From Hyphomicrobium sp. (GTDB lineage: Bacteria; Pseudomonadota; Alphaproteobacteria; Rhizobiales; Hyphomicrobiaceae): DNA of 64,000 nt. The notes below the pieces were generated by a model. It saw only the letters and a list, made by a program, of their open reading frames with translations, was not told the DNA's origin and did not search any database. Positions 20,144 through 28,839 of the stretch are shown here, in pieces. The DNA lies in assembly GCF_019753045.1 (NCBI RefSeq), contig NZ_JAIELN010000008.1:62001-126000 (forward strand). Reading direction: 5' to 3'. The position numbers and the translations under genes are program-made. Numbering within the stretch: the first letter of the stretch is position 1; each line of letters opens with the position of its first letter.

Positions 20144-20385
20144 TTGAGTTATACTCTTTCTCCATGGTGCACGGATAGATCAGCAGGTGTAGCGACCAGA
20201 GTCCATGACCTGGGTCACCTTTGTTTCAATGCAATTCATAGGGAGGTGAGCCATCGCGCGAAGCTATCTCTGATCCTTGTGCATCTGCATCGCGCCGATC
20301 GGCCACGCGCCTCGCGGATGCGCCTCGACGCTCCTAGCGGGGCTGATCGTCATGGCGTCGGTTCCCGTGAGCCGGGAGCCCCGCG

Positions 20386-20910
20386 CTATTGCATGTGGTC
20401 ATGCATCATTTTGGAATCGTCCATCTTCATATCGCCCTTGCCGGTGTCGGCATCGGAGCTGTCCATGGCACCGATATTCTCGACCTTGTAATCGATGTCG
20501 ACGCTGCCAGCCTTTTCGAAGGTCAAAGACCCTTTGATATTGGGTCCCTTGGCAATCGGCTTTTTTAGGCCCATCAACATCATGTGGTACGAGCCCGGAT
20601 TGAACTTCACCGTGGCGCCCGGCTGGATTTCGACACCATCCTTGAATTGACGCATCGTCATCTTATCGCCGTCCATTTTCATCTCGTGAATCTCAACGTG
20701 GTCGGCGCCCTCGAATGCGCCGCCGGTCAGCCTGTCGGTTTCCTTGCCGTTGTTGGTGATGGTTAGATAGCCGGCGCCGACGGTCGCGCCCTCGGGCGTT
20801 GCTCGTGTCCATGGATGGACAATAAGCAAGCCGCTCTTCTCGAACTGGTGAGCAGCGACGAACACCGTGGTTGCGATGAGCGCCGTAAAAGCCACGAGCA
20901 GCTGTTTCAT
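20386..20910 (-). CDS. PCu(A)C-type periplasmic copper chaperone
   Basis: A 174-residue exported copper(I) chaperone. After the signal peptide (MKQLLVAFTALIATTVFVAA) comes the PCuAC cupredoxin-like domain with TRATPEGATVGAGYLTITN, the first ligand group HVEIHEMKMDGDKM and the second, SYHMMLM, which together supply the His/Met ligands. The C-terminus is an added Met/His/Asp-rich tail (MKMDDSKMMHDHMQ), probably a further copper site. PCu(A)C proteins deliver copper to cytochrome oxidase and other cuproenzymes. ATG 20910 is preceded by GGAGGAAAG. It is the last gene of the copper cluster, 21 nt after copD. Confidence 0.93.
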   Translation of the reverse strand: MKQLLVAFTALIATTVFVAAHQFEKSGLLIVHPWTRATPEGATVGAGYLTITNNGKETDRLTGGAFEGADHVEIHEMKMDGDKMTMRQFKDGVEIQPGATVKFNPGSYHMMLMGLKKPIAKGPNIKGSLTFEKAGSVDIDYKVENIGAMDSSDADTGKGDMKMDDSKMMHDHMQ

Positions 20911-20931
20911 TCTTTCCTCCAAAATCTAAAC

Positions 20932-21855
20932 TTATGAGTGATGCATCGCCGAGTGATCCATTAGTGCCGGCGGCATCGTCCCCAATGCCGCGACAATTGA
21001 TAAAATAATCAACCCGAACGCTGTTTCGATGAGCGCGTTGCGGCGAATGGCCTGGATCGTTTGCGGCTCGGTGAGGTTCGGCGCAAGAGCGAACCGGTTG
21101 ATAGCAGCCACGATCACCATCGAAAGAAAAACCGCGATCTTGATCAAGAGCAGCCTGCCGTATTCGGTAGTTTTGAGAAGTTCGACGCTTCCGACGAGGT
21201 TCCAGGTATTGACGAGCCCCGTCGCTGCGATGACCAGAACAGCAGCAACTCCGAGATTGGAAAATCGACGAGTTATTTCTCGGATGACGTCGACTGAATG
21301 TGGGGAGGCTTCTTTGGGAGGCGCTTGTAGGCAAAGCGCGAAAGGCAGCAGACCTCCAACCCAGGCGCCGACCGCAATGAGATGCAGGAGGTCGGAGGCA
21401 AGATGCACCTCTCCCTTCGGGCGTGGCGTGCTTCCGGCATGACCCGCGAATGCCAAGCCGCCGATGAATAGGATTGACTGCAAATTCCGCGCTATAAGTG
21501 CTTCGCGGCTTTCAGCTTTCCAAAGAAGCGTCACAGCCGTAAGCAATACGCCAGCCGCAAATCGAAAAAGCCATACCCGGCCGAATTGGGTATCTGCTAG
21601 CAGCGTCCCAGCCGTTCCGTCGGCGATTGCCGTCGTCCAAGGGGCGTCAGCAATCGCGCTGGTGACAGCGCAGAACCACGCTGCTCCCGAAGCCAACGCG
21701 ACCGCCATGCTGATCCAGAATAACGAGCTTAGTTGTCGTAACGGGTATTGCCGTTCTAACCCTCGAAGAACGAGGGAAGCAAAAAAGACAACGCCCACGG
21801 CCTGGGCGGTCGCCGCGAAATGCAGCACGCGCCAAAAGATGAGCGTTGCGTCCAC
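20932..21855 (-). CDS. copD: CopD-family inner-membrane copper transport protein
   Basis: A 307-residue multi-pass membrane protein of the CopD/PcoD family: about eight hydrophobic helices, including LIFWRVLHFAATAQAVGVVFFAS at the N-terminus and the conserved GHAGSTPRPKGEVHLASDLLHLIAVGAWVGGLLP region in the middle with His residues. CopD is thought to pass copper across the inner membrane with CopC. The C-terminus ends MDHSAMHHS, a likely copper-binding tail. The start is GTG 21855 with GAGG five bases upstream, and the gene follows copC by only 12 nt. (No more than family-level function is implied.). Confidence 0.92.
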   Translation of the reverse strand: MDATLIFWRVLHFAATAQAVGVVFFASLVLRGLERQYPLRQLSSLFWISMAVALASGAAWFCAVTSAIADAPWTTAIADGTAGTLLADTQFGRVWLFRFAAGVLLTAVTLLWKAESREALIARNLQSILFIGGLAFAGHAGSTPRPKGEVHLASDLLHLIAVGAWVGGLLPFALCLQAPPKEASPHSVDVIREITRRFSNLGVAAVLVIAATGLVNTWNLVGSVELLKTTEYGRLLLIKIAVFLSMVIVAAINRFALAPNLTEPQTIQAIRRNALIETAFGLIILSIVAALGTMPPALMDHSAMHHS

Positions 21856-21867
21856 CTGGGCCTCAGA

Positions 21868-22227
21868 TCATCTACCGACGTGGAAAGAAAAGCTACCTTG
21901 GGTTTTGTGCGTATCGACCGACAATGCATGCCAATTCACAGTGTACGATCCCGGTCCGAGACTTTTGACGCCGACATGAATAGTTGATCCCGATGCGCTG
22001 CTGCCGGTGTCTACACGGGCTCCCGAGGCGGCATGCACTGTTGCTCCGCTGAACTTCGGTTCAAGCGCCTCGGTAAAATGGAGATCGACTTGGCTCGGAG
22101 AGGAACCGACCGTGCTACCCACAGCGGGGCTCGCACTATCAAGGCGTGCGTGAGCTTCCGCTCCTGAGGAAAAGATCGCGGCCGACAAAGTGAGCACGGC
22201 GAGGACGGCGTGATTGGAGATTTTCAT
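21868..22227 (-). CDS. copC: CopC-family periplasmic copper-binding protein
   Basis: A 119-residue exported CopC protein. The signal peptide (MKISNHAVLAVLTLSAAIFS) ends before EAHARLDSASPAVGS, where the N-terminal mature His is the Cu(II) ligand of the family (AHA). The beta-sandwich continues with DLHFTEALEPKFSG and YTVNWHALSVDTHKTQGSFSF, which contains the conserved D-x-H pair of the second half of the Cu(II) site. The Met-rich Cu(I) loop of some CopC proteins is absent, so this is a Cu(II)-only type. ATG 22227 was chosen over an upstream reading to 22293 because the signal peptide starts there. It precedes copD. Confidence 0.93.
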   Translation of the reverse strand: MKISNHAVLAVLTLSAAIFSSGAEAHARLDSASPAVGSTVGSSPSQVDLHFTEALEPKFSGATVHAASGARVDTGSSASGSTIHVGVKSLGPGSYTVNWHALSVDTHKTQGSFSFHVGR

Positions 22228-22237
22228 CGGTGACTCC

Positions 22238-23176
22238 TTATTGGTTCGAGGCAGCAAAGAGCGGCTGCCCGTAAGTCTTCGGGAAAATATCATCGAGATA
22301 GAAGTGGAGCTGGCCTATTCCGCCGGCGGCATCTCCGCTTGCGCGATTGACCGGAATGATTGCTTCGCCGCTGATCTGAAACTTATCACCCACGTAAATG
22401 ATCCCAGGATTTAAGGTGCCCGTCGTCCGTTCTCCTTCCGCGAAACGGCCGGTTTCCGTTGACAAGTTCCACTCCACGAGGGGGATCAGACGGTTGATGA
22501 AATCCGGTAAGCCGGCGTCTTCGACGGCCGATTTCAAATAGGGCATGCTGTATTGAAGCGATCCGCCCCAGGCGATGGAGCGTGGGTTGAACGTCGTCTC
22601 GCCGTCATCGATCGTCGTTGATTCAGTCGGAATCGCGTAGCCAACTTGGCCAGTGATCGCGAGCGGCTTCAGGTATTTCAACTCCTCAGGAAGGAATCCG
22701 AAGCCTTTGCCGACAAAGAGCGCTGGCGCGAAAGTTGTGAAGGGTTCGGCGCCGATTGCGCTGCTGCCGGTGCCTCCCCAATCAACGTCGAGAGCGGCCG
22801 ACATGACGAACTCATCGGTAGGATCGGTCACAAACTGAAATTTGAAGCTCGTTTCAAGATTGTCGAATCCGCTCGCCGTGGCGCCGCCGCGCTCTTTGAG
22901 ATGTATCCATGTGTCACCCACGGAGATGCCGAAGTTTTCGGTTATTCTTTTCGAGATTTCAGCCGAAATGTCGACTTCGCGTGCGGACGGATCATCTCCA
23001 TTGCGGAATGCGGCGACCGTCGGTAGGGACAGTTCATCGGCAACACACGGGTCGTCAACATTGAGTGTTGCTGGGAAAAATCGGTTGCCCACGAAGCAAT
23101 GCGCTGATGCGTGGGATATGGGTAGACAGGCGATGACAGTCGCAACCGCGACCGCCCGCATGGATATGCGAGCCAT
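22238..23176 (-). CDS. Exported outer-membrane-like protein of copper cluster
   Basis: A 312-residue protein with a signal peptide (cleavage probably after ISHASA) followed by HCFVGNRFFPATLNVDDPCVADELSLP-like mature start containing two cysteines, and then alternating beta strands that read like an outer-membrane barrel of the phenol-degradation meta-pathway transporter type (ETSFKFQFVTD, EFVMSAALDVDWGG, SIAWGGSLQYSMPYL, KFQISGEAIIPVNR). It lies ten bases upstream of copC in the same direction, so a role in copper passage or binding at the outer membrane is inferred. I do not recognise a characterised homologue. Confidence 0.7.
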   Translation of the reverse strand: MARISMRAVAVATVIACLPISHASAHCFVGNRFFPATLNVDDPCVADELSLPTVAAFRNGDDPSAREVDISAEISKRITENFGISVGDTWIHLKERGGATASGFDNLETSFKFQFVTDPTDEFVMSAALDVDWGGTGSSAIGAEPFTTFAPALFVGKGFGFLPEELKYLKPLAITGQVGYAIPTESTTIDDGETTFNPRSIAWGGSLQYSMPYLKSAVEDAGLPDFINRLIPLVEWNLSTETGRFAEGERTTGTLNPGIIYVGDKFQISGEAIIPVNRASGDAAGGIGQLHFYLDDIFPKTYGQPLFAASNQ

Positions 23177-23223
23177 GGAACCACTCTCCTGTTTAAACGA
23201 CTGATCTAAAGCGCGGGCTACAA

Positions 23224-23616
23224 TCAGACGAGGAGAGGGGGACCTCGGTTTAAGATTTGCTCCGGACGATGATCCGCCACGAGTTCGGTACTCGTGCTGC
23301 CGATTTGAATGTGGCCGAGCGCCACCGGCGCTACATGCAGCGACGGCTCGCTTGCAATACCGATGTCGAGGCTGGCCAAACCGGAGCAGATTGGGCAGCT
23401 TTTCTGGGGTTCCGGTTTCTCGCCCGGCGTGCCCTCGTCCGCGAGGTATTTGAGGCTGCCTTTATGGCAGATGACGATGTTGCCGCCGCTCGGTTCAAGC
23501 TGTGTCACGGCGACAGATGTAATGTGAACAGTCAGAACCCAGGCATTGAGAATCGCGCCCAAAATCGCAAGGGCGCTCACAACCTGCCTAATCCGACGGG
23601 CTCTGGCTCGCTTCAT
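23224..23616 (-). CDS. DUF2946-like small protein with CPIC motif
   Basis: About 130 residues with one N-terminal membrane or signal helix (IRQVVSALAILGAILNAWVLTV), a cysteine in VICHKG, and SCPICSGLASLD, the paired-cysteine motif seen in DUF2946-type proteins of copper regions. The C-terminal part is hydrophilic with a few His residues. The start is uncertain: ATG 23616 (MKRARAR) or a reading beginning at 23652. It resembles the small protein at 27021-27404 in layout (helix, Cys, CPxC, GLA), so the cluster carries two of these. A copper-binding or reductant role is inferred from location and cysteines only. Confidence 0.65.
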   Translation of the reverse strand: MKRARARRIRQVVSALAILGAILNAWVLTVHITSVAVTQLEPSGGNIVICHKGSLKYLADEGTPGEKPEPQKSCPICSGLASLDIGIASEPSLHVAPVALGHIQIGSTSTELVADHRPEQILNRGPPLLV

Positions 23617-23733
23617 GACTGTCACTAGCGCATTTCCGCGAGGGCGGAGCAATACCCGGGAGGATACAGGATCGCAAAATTCGAAGAATAGGCAGTAGGC
23701 GTCAACAAGGTGGGTGCCCGCAAGGCCAATCGA

Positions 23734-24403
23734 TCAGACTGCTTTCTTGGGTTTTCGGGGCCAAAATTCAACGGCGAACAGGGCCGCCACCGCCGCTAGG
23801 CAAATGGCGTAAACTAGTAGAACGAAGGGATTGAACACGACCCCGGCCCACTCAGGCATGATGATTTCGGCGGTGTTGAACGGTTCTACGCTGTGCATGC
23901 AGATTTCGAGCGCGGATTGAGCACGAAGCATGTCCGTATCAATTCGCATTGCCAATTCGCGAGCGGCCGCCGGATTATCGGATTTGCGCTGCAGCCGATC
24001 GAGTAGGGCTTTGGTCGCCGCGAGATACGCATGTGAGCAATCGTTGAAGGGGTTGCTTTCGTTCGTGAGACTTCCGGGCACTAATCCCCATAGGCAATAA
24101 GTGAACTGCAGGTTGACGAAATTCTGCAATGTTCGAGATCTTGAGATCTGGACTGATCTGCCGGCTGCCTAATTGGAGGATCGCACTCCGGTACTCTGCC
24201 ATCACTCGCAACTGCCCATGCGTCAGATTGGGAATTGAAAGGCCCGAGTTGTTTTGGCTTTTCCGCTGATGATGGGCGTCCGCCGGTGCACTCAAGGCGA
24301 GCAAGCACGCGCAAAACGCCATAGCGATCCACAACAACGATGTGAGTCGCGTTGCCCCAATCTGTTCCTTCAATCGGTACAAGGGGGCTCCCCGCTCACA
24401 CAT
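23734..24403 (-). pseudogene. Exported protein of unknown function in copper cluster, frameshifted
   Basis: Two overlapping minus-strand readings appear to be one gene. The first (from 24403) has a signal peptide (LLWIAMAFCACLLALSAPADAH) and HHQRKSQNNSGLSIPNLTHGQ; its sense is lost near 24132, where the other frame takes over with LQNFVNLQFTYCLWGLVPGS and runs to 23734, ending in a membrane helix (VVFNPFVLLVYAICLAAVAALF) and a basic tail. Joined, they give roughly 210 residues: signal peptide, Cys-containing periplasmic domain, C-terminal anchor. One extra base near 24132 would account for the shift. Homologues elsewhere would tell whether the gene is broken or misassembled. Confidence 0.6.
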
Positions 24404-24559
24404 TGGCCGTAGCGTCTACCGACGTCAGTTATTCCTAAATGTACACCCCCCCAACTCGCTTGCGTTTTCAACGCAGCGATTCCCTGTAGAGCTCAAGTCG
24501 CGATAGGATTGGTGCGTGGCCGACAAGAATTTCCCCTTCGGCCACGCTTCGACCGTGTT

Positions 24560-26902
24560 TTAAAACGTAACGGTCACGCCCGCGTTGAACGAACGTCCCT
24601 GGCCGGGAACAGGCGATATCAGTCCATCTGCTCCGGCAGCCGCATAGTCTGCCCAGTCGACACCGCCGAGCGGCGGGTAATAGAGCTTGTCGAATAGGTT
24701 CGTGATGCCGAAGTCAAAGCGCACGTTCTGCAATTGATAGCTGGATCGCAAATCGACAAGCGCGTAGCCGGGCGTGGTCGGTTCATGGCGCAATCCGTTG
24801 ACGTCGTCCTTGGTACTAACCATCGTCAGCTGCACCACATTCGACCAGTTGCCAAGCCGATGATTGAGCGTCAGCTGCGCGTTGAGCGGCATCATGTGAT
24901 ACAGCGTGTCGCCCGTATCAAGGTTCTCGCCGTTGACATAGCCGATGATGCCGGAGAGGCCGAACTGGCCGTATACAGGGCTTTCCCAAAGATTGAGACT
25001 TCCCGAAACGTTGACACCGTAGAGCCGCGCGGCATGATTGGCAAACTGAAGGGTCACGAACTCGGATGACGGCATATCCATCGTGCCCATCCCGCCCATG
25101 TCCATGCCGCCACCCATGCTGGACTGCGACTTCAGGAAGTTCGCATCGATATAGTCCCGCACGTAGGTGTAATACGGCGTGACCTTGATCTCCCACGTAC
25201 GGCGGGTACTATCATGCCAGCCAGCCGTAAAGCTCACTGTATTTCCAATCTCCGGTTTGAGATCGAGATTGCCGACGTAGCCGTTGGCATCGCCATACCA
25301 GCCGATCATATCTGCGGCCATGGCTCCCGTGCTCCAGGCATACCGTTCGTAGAGGTTTGGCGAGCGGGTTTTTCGCGCGTAGCCGATTTCGTATGTCTCG
25401 TTGGCCGATGGCTCATAGCGGGTGAGCGCCGTAACATCAAAGTTGGCGTCGGTGCGCGCATGGTTCCGTGCGTTGAATGCCGCCGCGTCATCCGCATACA
25501 TCGAGCTGTATCCGGTCACGTCGCCGGTATTCATCCAGACCATGTCGTTGCGAACGCCAATTAGCGTGCTCCACGCGCGGTCCCATCGATGTTCCCACTC
25601 TGCAAAGGTTCCGAGGCGCTGGCGGGTGCCGTGATTGATGTCGACGAACGTGTCGGGCCCCATCATCGGCTCCATGCCTGCGACCGGCGGCCACCAGTCA
25701 TTCAGCGTTTGGCGATGGAATTCGTTGCCGATGCGCAGAACATCCACAGTCGTCAAAGGTATTTCGGCTTTTACCGAATAACCCGCGTCCGTTCCGTCGA
25801 CGCTCATCGGCATCGCGCCGGACTTATCCGCCAGCATATCCATCCGATGCTTTGTCTGATGGTAGTAGGCGCGAAAGTCGAGCGTGCCCCAATCGAAGTG
25901 CGTGAGATAGCGCGCATTAAAAAGCCACGCGTCATTGTCGACCATATCCATGCGCTGGTTGACGAACCCCTGGTAGGGAACCGAGGCATAGACGCCTTGG
26001 AACGTGAAGAGGTCGGCACCGTTCTTAATTCCCAACGACAGGGCATGATTATAGGCCTGATAGAGAGTCGATCGGACGATGGGGCCGTCGTCCCCTCGCG
26101 CATAATCGTCGGCCTTCGCCCACGCGCCCGTATAACCAAGACTGATATTTTGCGTAGCAGCTTCGGCATGCGCTGACGTCGCTATGCCGTCGCCGTTGCT
26201 GCGGTAGAAGGCAGAAATACTGCCCGACGTCCGGACGCCTTCACCAAGATCGGCAAACTGCGGGGGGCGCGACTCGACGTTGATCGTCCCGCCAAGGCTG
26301 TCGCCGCCTTTGCTTACCGGTGTAACGCCCGCAATTACATCGGCAGAGGCGACCTGAGACGGATCGATATATGACAGCGGCGGATTCATTTGATTGGTGC
26401 AGGCTGGCGAGATGACCATACCGTTGACCAACACCTTGACCCTGTCGCCGTTGAGGCCGTTGATCGCCGGCAGGCTCGAAATCCCTCCCGAGGAGTAGAC
26501 GCTGACACCCGGCACTTGTGTAAGAAGTTGTGCCGTGTCGCTCGTGTTGGGCCGCTGCGATTGGATTGCCTGTCCGGAAAGACGGGTGGTCGTGAGAGGC
26601 ACAGCGAGCCCCTTCGCTCCAACGCCAGCGGTCTCGGATGCCGGTGGTCCATCAAGCGGCGTGGATGAGGGAGCTACCGGCGCGGCATTTTCGAAATCCG
26701 CCTGCGAAGGTGCGGAAGACTGGATCTTTTTCTTATCTGTTTTTTTGGATGCTTGGCTTTTACGGTCCTGCTGAACGACGACCGGTGGCATCGTGGTCGT
26801 GTTTGGAACCTCCTGCGCAGCAGCTATTTTTCCGTGGCTGCTCAAGACAACAACTGTCGTCGCAGCTGCGCCAAGCAGCTGATTTCGCCGAGTACGATAC
26901 AT
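24560..26902 (-). CDS. TonB-dependent outer-membrane receptor, Met-rich, probably for copper
   Basis: A 780-residue TonB-dependent receptor. After the signal peptide and a charged, Lys/Ser-rich spacer comes the plug domain (TAQLLTQVPGVSVYSSGGIS, LPAINGLNGDRVKVLVNGM, GGDSLGGTINVESR), then the 22-strand barrel ending in GQGRSFNAGVTVTF with the C-terminal aromatic. Methionines are strikingly concentrated in extracellular-loop positions: CTNQMNPPLS, QRMDMVDND, HRMDMLADKSGAMPM, GMEPMMGPD and SMGGGMDMGGMGTMDMP. This resembles OprC/NosA copper receptors. It is the second gene of the minus-strand copper cluster. ATG 26902 is preceded by GGGGAAA; a GTG at 26917 is also open. Copper as ligand is inferred from Met content and neighbours. 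Confidence 0.9.
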   Translation of the reverse strand: MYRTRRNQLLGAAATTVVVLSSHGKIAAAQEVPNTTTMPPVVVQQDRKSQASKKTDKKKIQSSAPSQADFENAAPVAPSSTPLDGPPASETAGVGAKGLAVPLTTTRLSGQAIQSQRPNTSDTAQLLTQVPGVSVYSSGGISSLPAINGLNGDRVKVLVNGMVISPACTNQMNPPLSYIDPSQVASADVIAGVTPVSKGGDSLGGTINVESRPPQFADLGEGVRTSGSISAFYRSNGDGIATSAHAEAATQNISLGYTGAWAKADDYARGDDGPIVRSTLYQAYNHALSLGIKNGADLFTFQGVYASVPYQGFVNQRMDMVDNDAWLFNARYLTHFDWGTLDFRAYYHQTKHRMDMLADKSGAMPMSVDGTDAGYSVKAEIPLTTVDVLRIGNEFHRQTLNDWWPPVAGMEPMMGPDTFVDINHGTRQRLGTFAEWEHRWDRAWSTLIGVRNDMVWMNTGDVTGYSSMYADDAAAFNARNHARTDANFDVTALTRYEPSANETYEIGYARKTRSPNLYERYAWSTGAMAADMIGWYGDANGYVGNLDLKPEIGNTVSFTAGWHDSTRRTWEIKVTPYYTYVRDYIDANFLKSQSSMGGGMDMGGMGTMDMPSSEFVTLQFANHAARLYGVNVSGSLNLWESPVYGQFGLSGIIGYVNGENLDTGDTLYHMMPLNAQLTLNHRLGNWSNVVQLTMVSTKDDVNGLRHEPTTPGYALVDLRSSYQLQNVRFDFGITNLFDKLYYPPLGGVDWADYAAAGADGLISPVPGQGRSFNAGVTVTF

Positions 26903-27020
26903 AATGCATTTCCCCACATGACCGCGATCGGCGCGCGCGAATGGGACGCCGTCTGATCAGCTCTTGGATGATTTGATTGAGGTGTGGCGGATCACTCGCA
27001 AAAGCGGACAATCCAAATCG

Positions 27021-27404
27021 TCATAGAGCGTGGGCGGGCGGACCGCGACTGCGCGCTTTTACGAGAAAGACGAGCGCAAGGATTGCCGCTTCGCTCTCTT
27101 CAATTTTCTGCCCGAGCGAGGCTAGCGGATTGACCGTCACCGAGGCCGCGGTAATCGCTAGTTGAAACGCGGCGAGGCCTTTGCAGAAAGGACAATTCGA
27201 TGTTTTTCCACCCGGCTGTTCAGACCGGGATTTGCCGCTCTCGCAAATGACATCGGCGAAGCTGCCGAAGTCTGCGACAAAGAGAAAGTGCCTGAGTTCG
27301 GAAATAAGATGGTTCGGAAAAAGCGCAGCAAAGTTCACGACGCCCAGCAGCGCTAATGCCGCACAGGCGACACGAATGTCGCTCTTTCTCCAGGTCCCCA
27401 CCAT
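27021..27404 (-). CDS. DUF2946-like small protein with CPFC motif
   Basis: A 127-residue protein with a hydrophobic N-terminal helix (IRVACAALALLGVVNFAALF), a Cys in DVICESG, the NCPFCKGLAAFQLAI motif and a second hydrophobic stretch near the C-terminus (AAILALVFLVKA). It shares the layout of the protein at 23224-23616. It is the first gene of the copper cluster, just upstream of the TonB receptor. The start may be ATG 27404 or the adjoining GTG; neither has a clear ribosome-binding site. Function unknown; metal binding through the cysteines is an inference. Confidence 0.65.
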   Translation of the reverse strand: MVGTWRKSDIRVACAALALLGVVNFAALFPNHLISELRHFLFVADFGSFADVICESGKSRSEQPGGKTSNCPFCKGLAAFQLAITAASVTVNPLASLGQKIEESEAAILALVFLVKARSRGPPAHAL

Positions 27405-27646
27405 GAAAAAACGGTAAGGCGAGAGACGAGGGGCGTCAACCGGTTAGTTTGAAACGGGGTTCGCGTTTGGCGGTGTTGCAGCGGGACGGAGCAGACGCGG
27501 GTTATTCCTTGCGTCATGGGATAGAGCCAACGACTTCCGTTCAGTGGACGCGAGCCCTCGATTTCCTATTTGGATAATGCCGCCTTAAATTTCGGCGGAG
27601 ACTCAGGAGGTGTTTTATCCAAGACTTTCCCGACCGCTTTTGTCTC

Positions 27647-28839
27647 TTATGCGGCGTTGCGCTGTGATTCGTACTTCTCGACGCAAATCCAAGCTAGCTC
27701 CTGCTCCCATTTGAACAGGGCCTCGCGGGCTTCATCCAAATAATCGTGCTGGTTATAGACCTTTCCTACTCCCGGGATCGCATCGGCGTGATTCTGGATT
27801 TTGCGAATGACATGGAGCGGTGTGCCAAGTCTCGCCAAACCAGTGGCAACAGTCCTGCGAATGTCGTGCAGTACCCAATCGCTAACACCGCTGGCTTCGT
27901 CTAGTTGGCTTTTCCATTTGGAAAAGCCAGAAACGCTTCGCCCTTCAGCACCGCGAGCTGGAAAGACCAATTCTCCGGTGTCTGGAATGGCTCGCAGCAG
28001 GTCTAGGGTGCGCGGTGTTAAGGGAACTAATTGCTCACGGGCTGATTTCGTACGCCAAGCCGGAATAGTCCATGTCGCATCCTCGAAGTCGATTTCATTC
28101 CTTCGCATGCCAGCGACCTCGTTACGACGCTGCCCAGTAAGTAAGAGCAACCTCACGATCGTCCCGAAGGGCTCTAAGAACCTTTCTGAAGCAATCCACA
28201 CGGCGCGAATTTCATGGTTTTTCAGGAAACGCGAACGGCTTTGTTCTTTGGCGGGCATTTTCAACGTTAAACAGGGAGAGGCCGAGCAACGATCGTGCTC
28301 AACCGCCCACGAGAAGAATGCCCGGAGGCAGGCGAACGCTTGATTTGCAGCGCTCGGCCTTCCCTTTTGTAGGATCTCATCCAAGGCATCGCGAACGAGT
28401 TGCTTGTCTATGCTCTTTATCGAAAACTTCCGCCACTGCGGAAGAAAACAGCGCTCGAATGTCCTCTCGGTCTCTTTCCAAGACTTCTTGTGTCGCTTCG
28501 CATGTTTCTCAATGTAATCCTGCACAACAATTTCAAAGATTTGAGATCGCGGCGAACGCCGCTGCTTCATTGCCTCCGCGGCGGGGTCTATTCCCTTATC
28601 GACGTCCGCGAGGATGGCGCGACACTGGCGCCGCGCCTCGTCCAAGGTGTACTCGGGTCATGGCCAATCGTAGCTCGCCGTTGCCTACCCTCGATGCGAT
28701 AGCGCGCATAATAGGTCTTGCGGCCTCCGTACGAAACTCGGATGCCAAATCCGCGCTCTGTCGCATGATGAAAATCGAGCTGTTTTCCTGCCTCGCCGGT
28801 TAGGCGATCGACGTCTCTCTGATTCCGAAATTTTCGCAT
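27647..28839 (-). pseudogene. P4-type tyrosine recombinase (island integrase), frameshifted
   Basis: The N-terminal arm-binding domain reads from ATG 28839 (RKTYYARYRIEGRQRRATIG) and breaks at 28655-28657, where a CCC run on the minus strand is one base too short; the next frame continues at once with LDEARRQCRAILADVDKGIDP and is open to 27647. The catalytic domain is otherwise complete: LTGQRRNEVAGM (first Arg), WVLHDIRRTVATGLA (HxxR), IQNHA, and VYNQHDYLDEAREAL (Tyr nucleophile). With one base restored the protein would be about 396 residues, normal for the family. It adjoins the right att copy. Either the integrase is dead or the read has a homopolymer error. Confidence 0.88.
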
